Assembly: GCA_030536675.1 (NCBI GenBank)
Contig: JAUNPM010000102.1
Coordinates: 1 to 6,181, forward strand
DNA from: Clostridia bacterium
GTDB taxonomy: Bacteria; Bacillota; Clostridia; Lachnospirales; CAG-274
Length of the DNA: 6,181 nucleotides
Direction of reading: 5' to 3'
Shown here in pieces: positions 1 to 4,273 of the stretch (position 1 is the stretch's first letter; each line of letters begins with the position of its first letter). The notes beneath the pieces were generated by a model. That model was not told where the DNA came from. It did not search any database and saw only the letters and a program-made list of their open reading frames with translations. The position numbers and the translations under genes were made by a program.

Positions 1-519
1 ACCCATTTTTTCCATATTTTTAAATATCATAAAAGGATTAGGGCGTCCTTGTCCTTTGACCTGATCGGAATTTATCCAACAGTCTGTAATTATGCCGTTT
101 TTAGCTGATAATTTTGTTAAAAAATCCATTACTTCAGTTGAATAACTTGTTGTAGAGCCTATTTTGATGCCTGAGTCCCTTAATGTTTCAAGAGTTTTTA
201 CAACGTGCTCTTTGGGAGCTGAATATTTTTCGACTTTTTCAAATATCTTATATTCAAAATGTCTGTTAAGCTCTCTTACATCACCTTCATTAGGTTCCAT
301 ACCCGTATTTTTTAACCATAATTCAGATATTCGTTTACTTTCTAAAATTGATCTTATATGATCGACTTTTTCTATACCCATTTTAGTACGTATTTCTTTT
401 GTTGTAAGCTCTATTCCGTATTCTTGAAAAATTTCCCTGTAATTTTCTTCCGTTGCCATACAGCCGTAATCAACCAATGTACCTGACCAGTCTAAAATGA
501 CTGCTTTAATTTTTCTCAT
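1..519 (-). CDS. phnX: Phosphonoacetaldehyde hydrolase (phosphonatase), partial, C-terminus outside window
   Basis: Hydrolyses the C-P bond of phosphonoacetaldehyde to acetaldehyde and phosphate, in the cytoplasm, as the second step of 2-aminoethylphosphonate breakdown. The window holds the first 173 residues of a family of about 270; the gene leaves across position 1. The HAD nucleophile motif is D10-W-S-G-T. The Schiff-base lysine K51 lies in M47-G-I-E-K51-V-D-H54, 41 residues after the Asp, the same spacing as D12 and K53 in the Bacillus cereus enzyme. C20, M47, H54 and Y126 (in GSTTSY) match that enzyme's C22, M49, H56 and Y128, and R159 in GRP matches R160. The second motif-I position is Ser, where PhnX usually has Ala and ordinary HAD phosphatases have Asp. 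The last acidic pair lies outside the window. The start at 519 has AAGGAT (533-528) 8 nt upstream and its own promoter. Whether a PhnW aminotransferase is nearby cannot be seen. Confidence 0.9.
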   Translation of the reverse strand, partial: MRKIKAVILDWSGTLVDYGCMATEENYREIFQEYGIELTTKEIRTKMGIEKVDHIRSILESKRISELWLKNTGMEPNEGDVRELNRHFEYKIFEKVEKYSAPKEHVVKTLETLRDSGIKIGSTTSYSTEVMDFLTKLSAKNGIITDCWINSDQVKGQGRPNPFMIFKNMEKMG

Positions 520-555
520 AAAAACACATCCTTATATTAATATACACTTATTAAT

Positions 556-584
556 ATTATAACATAAAAACTATAATATTTCAA
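556..584 (-). promoter_or_regulatory. Sigma-A-type promoter of phnX
   Basis: Read on the minus strand, TTGAAA (584-579), a 17-nt spacer and TATAAT (561-556) form a near-consensus promoter. TGT just before the -10 gives an extended -10 (TGn). The expected start near 549 leaves a leader of about 30 nt before the phnX ATG. No clear operator is visible around it. Confidence 0.75.
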
Positions 585-673
585 CAATTTTAGGTAAAAT
601 ATATATTAAATTATTGTTTTAAATTCCCTATATTTGTATATTTATATTAAATAATGTTATACATATTTACAGA

Positions 674-691
674 CAAGTTTTAAAAAACTTG
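674..691. repeat. Perfect 8-bp dyad overlapping the -35 box
   Basis: CAAGTTTT (674-681) and AAAACTTG (684-691) are exact inverted copies separated by AA. The right arm runs into the TTGCAA -35 box. A two-base centre is too tight for an RNA hairpin, and the repeat lies upstream of the expected transcript start, so it is better read as a possible protein-binding dyad. No regulator gene is visible in the window. Confidence 0.4.
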
Positions 692-717
692 CAATTTGTA
701 GATATATGGTGTATTAT
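689..717 (+). promoter_or_regulatory. Sigma-A-type promoter of the ABC transporter operon
   Basis: TTGCAA (689-694), a 17-nt spacer and TATTAT (712-717) fit a vegetative promoter. The expected start is about 724, giving a leader of about 85 nt. An alternative -10, TATACT at 715-720, would leave a 20-nt spacer and is less likely. Both hexamers are overlapped by inverted repeats (674-691 and 715-731), so the promoter may be controlled by a DNA-binding protein. Confidence 0.6.
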
Positions 718-731
718 ACTTATATAGTATA
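715..731. repeat. Inverted repeat at the -10 and start region
   Basis: TATACT (715-720) and AGTATA (726-731) are inverted copies around a 5-nt centre, overlapping the -10 and the expected start. ABC pairs of this kind are often controlled by YtrA-type GntR repressors that bind dyads at their own promoters. That role is inferred from position only. In DNA this AT-rich, a 6-bp dyad can arise by chance. Confidence 0.3.
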
Positions 732-766
732 TTGGCTTTAGCTGCCTGCATATAAATTGTTATTAA

Positions 767-794
767 GCTTTAATGGTTTTATTTACGTTAAAGC
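767..794 (+). promoter_or_regulatory. Leader hairpin abutting the ribosome binding site of the ABC ATPase gene
   Basis: GCTTTAATG (767-775) pairs with CGTTAAAGC (786-794) as a 9-bp stem with one G-U pair and a 10-nt loop. The stem ends one base before AAGGAGG (795-801). It leaves the ribosome binding site exposed and contains the unused upstream ATG at 773. It could stabilise the message or tune initiation. It lacks a following T-tract, so it is not an intrinsic terminator. Confidence 0.35.
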
Positions 795-808
795 AAGGAG
801 GAAATAAA

Positions 809-1630
809 ATGTCTGCCAAGGGAAATATTGATAATAAAAATAACAATATAATAAAAGACGAAAATAAAAGTAAAATTTATTTGGATAATTTTGCAGATAA
901 TGTTAAAGAGCAAACAAAGCATAAGCGTAAACTTATTCTGAAATTCAGCAATGTAAATAAAAAAATTGCATTTAAAAATGTAATAAAGGACTGTAATATT
1001 ACTTTAAATAAAGGAGAAATATTGGCGGTTCTTGCTCCCGAGGGACAGGGAAAATCAACTTTGGCTAAACTTGCCGCAGGTCTTATAAAGCCTACTGAAG
1101 GTGATGTTGTAATAAGAGGTGTCAAAGCGGGAAGAATAACCAATTCAATTGTAAGCTATCAGCCTGATATTCCGTTTTTTAAGTATGATTACACTGTTTC
1201 AGATGTATTGAATATGTATGGCAGATTTTTTAAAGACTTTAGTTATAAAAGGGCTTATCAGCTTTTAAAACATTTTGATATTTCAAGACGTACAAAGTTT
1301 GAAAATCTTTCCACAACTGCTCTTTTTATTGTGGAGGTTATATTGACATCAAGCAGAAGAGCAAGCCTTTATATTTTTGACGATCCCCTTGTGCATTGTG
1401 ATCCCAAATACAGAGATGAAATAATTAAAATGATCGACCCATGCAGAAAAAACGGAGCTGTGCTTCTTTTTTCACAAACAGCAAACGGACTTGATGATAT
1501 AACCGATAAGGTTGTATTTTTAAGACACGGTGAAATAATCAAAGAATTTTATGATGCCGATTCCTTTGAAAAAGAATTTGGAAACTCTCTTTTAAACGAT
1601 GCATATAAGGAGGTGTTTAAGCGTGCTTAA
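809..1630 (+). CDS. ABC transporter ATP-binding protein with degenerate catalytic motifs
   Basis: A 273-residue nucleotide-binding subunit, expected to work at the inner face of the membrane with the permease encoded next. Residues 1-41 are a hydrophilic Asn/Lys-rich extension, and the ABC fold starts near 42. Walker A is A76-P-E-G-Q-G-K82-S-T, with Ala for the first Gly. The Q-loop Gln is Q118. The signature is L167-S-T-T-A instead of LSGGQ or LSKG. Walker B is LYIFD191-D192-P, with Asp at the usual catalytic Glu. The H-loop His aligns with Q223 in FSQT. The P-loop Lys and Walker B Asp remain, so ATP binding is likely, but hydrolysis may be weak. The start at 809 is chosen because AAGGAGG (795-801) lies 7 nt upstream; the in-frame ATG at 773 has no such site. 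The stop overlaps the permease start by 8 nt. The overall order resembles YtrB-like ABC-2 exporters, but the substrate is unknown. Confidence 0.85.
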   Translation: MSAKGNIDNKNNNIIKDENKSKIYLDNFADNVKEQTKHKRKLILKFSNVNKKIAFKNVIKDCNITLNKGEILAVLAPEGQGKSTLAKLAAGLIKPTEGDVVIRGVKAGRITNSIVSYQPDIPFFKYDYTVSDVLNMYGRFFKDFSYKRAYQLLKHFDISRRTKFENLSTTALFIVEVILTSSRRASLYIFDDPLVHCDPKYRDEIIKMIDPCRKNGAVLLFSQTANGLDDITDKVVFLRHGEIIKEFYDADSFEKEFGNSLLNDAYKEVFKRA

Positions 1631-2426
1631 TCTCTTATATTATGATATGAAAGCCACAGTAAAAAGAAGCTGGTATTACATAGTTATAATATCAATTTTG
1701 GCTGTAATTGTGCGATTTTTATGCAGTGATGCATTTATATCTTTTTTTACGGATATTAATTTTATATACGGATATGTAGTTGGAGTAGTGGCGGCAGGTT
1801 TTTTAGGAGCTTTTGGCATACTTATAACTCTCATAATCGTTGTATATCAAACACAGTGGTTTGATGAAAATATACTTTCATCTCAGGGGCAGTTGACAAA
1901 TATGCTTCCTGTTGCAAGCTGGCAGATCATTTTAAGTAAGATAGTTACGGCGCTTATATGGAGTTTAATAATAGTTCTTATGGCTGTAGGTATCGTATGT
2001 ATAGTATTGGTCGGTACCGAATATTTTGAAGGATTTGCAAAAACCGTTGTGGAAATAGGTGCTGATAACAATGTGGATATTAGCCTTGGAGGACTTATAA
2101 CATCGGCAGGCTTTTATATTGTAACGGGGCTTACATCCTTTGTTTCGTTATGTTTTTTAAGTCAAATGGTCGGACAAATTTTTTATGTATTCAGATATAT
2201 AGCAATATTGTTGGCTTTTGTATTAATATTGGGTGTAAGTTTGTATATTGAATATAAATTTGCTATAGGTTTGGGAGTAATAGCCCCTTCGGGAATAGCA
2301 ACAAGTGATATTGTCAGTTTTTGTATTCAGGCGTCAACAAAACTTACAATAATAAATATATTTGCAATAGTTGTATATTGGATCATATCTTCATTTATTT
2401 TAGAAAAATTTTTTAATGTGGTTTAA
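1623..2426 (+). CDS. ABC-2-type transporter permease subunit
   Basis: A 267-residue integral membrane protein, the likely partner of the preceding ATPase. About six hydrophobic segments can be seen, near residues 17-34, 48-75, 108-131, 157-181, 193-209 and 241-259. Between the second and third lies a cytoplasmic stretch reading N-I-L-S-S-Q-G-Q-L-T-N-M-L-P-V (83-97) and then W-Q-I-I-L-S-K. It matches the pattern usual in clostridial ABC-2 permeases, where an 'F/L-x-x-x-G-x-L-x-x-x-L-P-V' motif precedes an 'LLSK' helix. The GTG start at 1623 is preferred: AAGGAGG (1607-1613) lies 9 nt upstream, whereas the in-frame ATG at 1599 has no site. It overlaps the ATPase stop by 8 nt, so the two are translationally coupled. 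Only one permease is present, so a homodimer is likely. The substrate is unknown. Confidence 0.85.
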   Translation: MLNLLYYDMKATVKRSWYYIVIISILAVIVRFLCSDAFISFFTDINFIYGYVVGVVAAGFLGAFGILITLIIVVYQTQWFDENILSSQGQLTNMLPVASWQIILSKIVTALIWSLIIVLMAVGIVCIVLVGTEYFEGFAKTVVEIGADNNVDISLGGLITSAGFYIVTGLTSFVSLCFLSQMVGQIFYVFRYIAILLAFVLILGVSLYIEYKFAIGLGVIAPSGIATSDIVSFCIQASTKLTIINIFAIVVYWIISSFILEKFFNVV

Positions 2427-2456
2427 ATAATAGCTTTAATATATTTGTAAAAGAGC

Positions 2457-2485
2457 CGGAGGTGCTGCAAAACGCAGCACCTCTG
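2457..2485. terminator. Bidirectional intrinsic terminator between convergent genes
   Basis: Left arm 2457-2468 and right arm 2474-2485 pair as a 12-bp GC-rich stem with one G-T wobble, with loop AAAAC. It lies between the permease stop (2426) and the end of the leftward Cys-rich gene (2492). Rightward it is followed by TTATATTTAT, and leftward by GCTCTTTTA, so each side has a moderate T-rich run. It probably ends transcription from both directions. Confidence 0.8.
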
Positions 2486-2491
2486 TTATAT

Positions 2492-3418
2492 TTATCTGTT
2501 GCAGCCACATCCGCAGTTACAGCTGTTATTGCAACCGCAGCTATTGTTATTATTACTTGTATTATTGTTGTTATTGCAGCCGCAACCACAATTACTGTTG
2601 GAATTATTTTCTTCAGCAGGAATATTACCGCTTATACCTGCCAAAAATTCTCTTTTCTGTGGAGGAGCAAATATATCCATTGGGAAGTCTAAGTTGTCAA
2701 AAAATTCACAGGGGTTAATGTTTGAAACATCTTCACATTCACCGGGAATACAGAAGCCCTTTGACTCAACAGAAAGGTTTACAAGTCTGAAGAGTTTAAC
2801 AATTGTAAACAAACCAATAGTGATGTTTACGTGATCTGCGTTTACTGCGCCGTCATTGCAGCAACAGCAATTGTCATAAACAAGCTCTGAGCTGAGAGCA
2901 ACAGCCTTTGATTCAACAAGTACAAATGGCTGTGAACTTGTGTCAAAGCTGTTTCCGCCTGCTGAAAGAAAATCTGTTGAAACTAAAGAATCAGTTGTAA
3001 TTGAACCGAATAATGTTACCTTTTTGTTGAAAACACTCTGTGCGGGTATTGTGCATAAAGTGCCGCCGTTTACATTTTTGAATACTAAGTCATAAGAAAA
3101 TACATATTTTAAATCAACGTCCCAGTAGCCAACTCTGAATGGATTTTGAGTTTTGCTTACAACAACAACTTTTTCAACCTTAAAGTCGCTTACTGTTACA
3201 GCCGCAGCATTTTCAGGGGGAGTAATAATTTCACCCTGTTCAAGTGTAATTCCTGAGCAAAATGTTCCGCATACTGCTGCTCTTGCAGGTCCTATGATCC
3301 CGCTTTCAAGGCAATCCTGCTGTCTGCAGGCATCATAAACCTTTAAGGCAATTATACATTCGTCCTTTACTTTGTTACAGCCTGTAACGGAATTTGTGTT
3401 AAAATCAAATATTCCCAT
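2492..3418 (-). CDS. Cysteine-rich protein with Asn/Gly/Cys tail, probable spore-envelope protein of unnamed family
   Basis: A 308-residue protein with 23 cysteines, no signal peptide and no membrane segment. The N-terminal part (1-60) has six Cys and the motif V28-Y-D-A-C31-R-Q-Q-D-C36-L-E, followed by G43-P-A-R-A. The middle (70-220) is rich in alternating hydrophobic residues, as in a beta-sandwich, with C184-C-C-C187. C223, C228 and C237 follow. The tail (270-308) is low-complexity Asn, Ser, Gly and Cys with nine Cys in CGC units. AGGAGGT (3431-3425) lies 6 nt before the start, and a sigma-K-like promoter lies upstream. Cys-rich, Asn/Gly-rich proteins without export signals are common in clostridial spore coats and exosporia, where they are cross-linked by disulfides. 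That role is inferred; I recognise the general type but cannot name the family. A metal-binding role is the main alternative. Confidence 0.8.
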   Translation of the reverse strand: MGIFDFNTNSVTGCNKVKDECIIALKVYDACRQQDCLESGIIGPARAAVCGTFCSGITLEQGEIITPPENAAAVTVSDFKVEKVVVVSKTQNPFRVGYWDVDLKYVFSYDLVFKNVNGGTLCTIPAQSVFNKKVTLFGSITTDSLVSTDFLSAGGNSFDTSSQPFVLVESKAVALSSELVYDNCCCCNDGAVNADHVNITIGLFTIVKLFRLVNLSVESKGFCIPGECEDVSNINPCEFFDNLDFPMDIFAPPQKREFLAGISGNIPAEENNSNSNCGCGCNNNNNTSNNNNSCGCNNSCNCGCGCNR

Positions 3419-3455
3419 TTTAATACCTCCTATTTTTTTTATCCCCCTCTAATTT

Positions 3456-3483
3456 TAAATTATGAAAAACATTTATTTTTGTG
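3456..3483 (-). promoter_or_regulatory. Sigma-K-like sporulation promoter of the Cys-rich gene
   Basis: On the minus strand, CAC (3483-3481) is followed by a 16-nt gap and CATAATTTA (3464-3456). This fits the mother-cell sigma-K pattern (AC, 16-17 nt, CATAnnnTA) and partly the related sigma-E -10. The expected start near 3449 gives a short leader of about 30 nt. I see no comparable sigma-A -35/-10 pair in this orientation. The region is AT-rich, so a chance match is possible. Confidence 0.5.
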
Positions 3484-3500
3484 ATAGATTATGGTATAAT
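3472..3500 (+). promoter_or_regulatory. Extended -10 sigma-A promoter of the lipoprotein gene
   Basis: TATAAT (3495-3500) is consensus and is preceded by TGG, giving an extended -10. The -35 region 17 nt upstream (3472-3477, TTTATT) is poor, which is typical when the extended -10 compensates. The expected start is near 3507. The element overlaps the -35 of the divergent sigma-K-like promoter. Confidence 0.6.
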
Positions 3501-3532
3501 TATTATAAAAATAAATATAGTCGGAGGAATAT

Positions 3533-4120
3533 ATGAAAAGAATATTTTTATTGATCGTTTTAATTATGAGCCTGTTTACAGGGTGCGGTGAAAAAAATGC
3601 TCCCGATGAATGTATTGAGCAGGCAAATCAGTTTGTGAGCTACTTTAAGCAAAAGGATTTTGAAAGTATGTATGAAATGACTGTTTATAAAGATCCTTAT
3701 CTTGCAGGGACTTATGATGAAAATTCCACAATCGGTCAAAAACTTTTTAATGCAATGTCAGAAAGCCTTAATTTTGAAATAACGGGAAGCAAGCAGGAGG
3801 GAGATTCTGCTTATGTAAAAGCACATATTGTTACTGTTGACTTTAATAAACTTCTTAAAGAGGTTGTTTCAGACTATGGGGAGTATTGCAAAGAAAATGC
3901 TGAAGCAATAACATCAGATCAGCTTGGAGGCATACTTGAAAATATACTTGACGAAGCTCTTAAAAATACCACACCTTATGAAAAAGACACAAGCATTGAT
4001 TTTGTAAAAAAAGACGGAAAATGGATCATAGAGGACAATGTGGGAGTATACGACGATCTGTCAGGAGGATATTTAACATACTGTTTCAGTGTAAATTCAA
4101 ATTTGGGAAGCTCCAATTAA
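3533..4120 (+). CDS. Predicted lipoprotein, function unknown (possible NTF2-like fold)
   Basis: A 195-residue protein with a classical lipoprotein signal: K2-R3, a hydrophobic stretch (4-15) and the lipobox F15-T-G-C18. The mature protein would be lipid-anchored at C18 on the outer face of the cytoplasmic membrane. Phe at -3 of the lipobox is less usual than Leu. The mature part starts with a helix (D25-E-C-I-E-Q-A-N-Q-F) and later has beta-type stretches, ending with an F157-V-K-K-D-G-K-W-I strand near 157-166. This layout recalls small clostridial lipoproteins with NTF2-like or DUF4878-like folds. The resemblance is by pattern only, and I do not assign a function. GGAGG (3523-3527) lies 5 nt before the ATG. 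It has its own promoter and appears monocistronic. Confidence 0.8.
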   Translation: MKRIFLLIVLIMSLFTGCGEKNAPDECIEQANQFVSYFKQKDFESMYEMTVYKDPYLAGTYDENSTIGQKLFNAMSESLNFEITGSKQEGDSAYVKAHIVTVDFNKLLKEVVSDYGEYCKENAEAITSDQLGGILENILDEALKNTTPYEKDTSIDFVKKDGKWIIEDNVGVYDDLSGGYLTYCFSVNSNLGSSN

Positions 4121-4154
4121 CGGCTGTATTAAATTTATTTTAGTATATATCTTT

Positions 4155-4184
4155 AAAAATTAATTATTTCTTAATTAAATTTTT
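4155..4184 (+). terminator. Possible weak AT-only terminator after the lipoprotein gene
   Basis: AAAAATT-AATTA (4155-4166) can pair with TAATT and AATTTTT (4172-4184) with one bulged A and a 5-nt loop, followed by a T-rich stretch. The stem has no G-C pairs, so it would be weak and may be chance in AT-rich DNA. It is the only terminator-like element between this gene and the next promoter at 4195. Confidence 0.25.
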
Positions 4185-4194
4185 ATTTATTTTG

Positions 4195-4223
4195 TTGCAT
4201 TTTTCGACGGTAGAGTTTATAAT
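4195..4223 (+). promoter_or_regulatory. Sigma-A-type promoter of the surface-protein gene
   Basis: TTGCAT (4195-4200), a 17-nt spacer and a consensus TATAAT (4218-4223) form a strong-looking promoter. The expected start is near 4230, about 44 nt before the ATG at 4274. The gene therefore has its own transcript and is not simply read through from the lipoprotein gene. Confidence 0.7.
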
Positions 4224-4273
4224 TAGAGTAAATTTTCAATTAGATTTTAAAAGCGTTTCAAGGGGGTTCATTG

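Larger units (their letters stand above)
520..808. other. Divergent intergenic region between phnX and the ABC operon
   Basis: This very AT-rich stretch of 289 nt contains no credible gene. It holds the leftward phnX promoter (556-584), the rightward ABC-operon promoter (689-717), two dyads around the latter, and a leader hairpin (767-794). Positions 585-670 are almost pure A/T, and I see no specific signal in them. Confidence 0.8.

Noticed and set aside
585..670. Possible small RNA or extra promoters in the AT-rich divergent region
   Set aside because: Many TATAAT-like strings occur by chance in this composition. No paired -35, stable stem or terminator supports a transcript.
773..808. Upstream in-frame ATG as start of the ABC ATPase
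   Set aside because: No ribosome binding site precedes it. It lies inside the leader hairpin and the strong AAGGAGG (795-801) fits the ATG at 809.
877..1143. Leftward open frame inside the ABC ATPase gene
   Set aside because: It overlaps conserved Walker A coding sequence on the other strand and has no ribosome binding site or recognisable domain.
1599..1622. In-frame ATG at 1599 as start of the permease
   Set aside because: No ribosome binding site precedes it, whereas AAGGAGG at 1607-1613 is well placed for GTG at 1623.
2499..2834. Rightward open frame rich in Leu and Gln, opposite the Cys-rich gene
   Set aside because: It is the antisense shadow of the Asn/Cys codon repeats (runs of GTT and GCA on the opposite strand). 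It has no ribosome binding site and its composition is an artefact.
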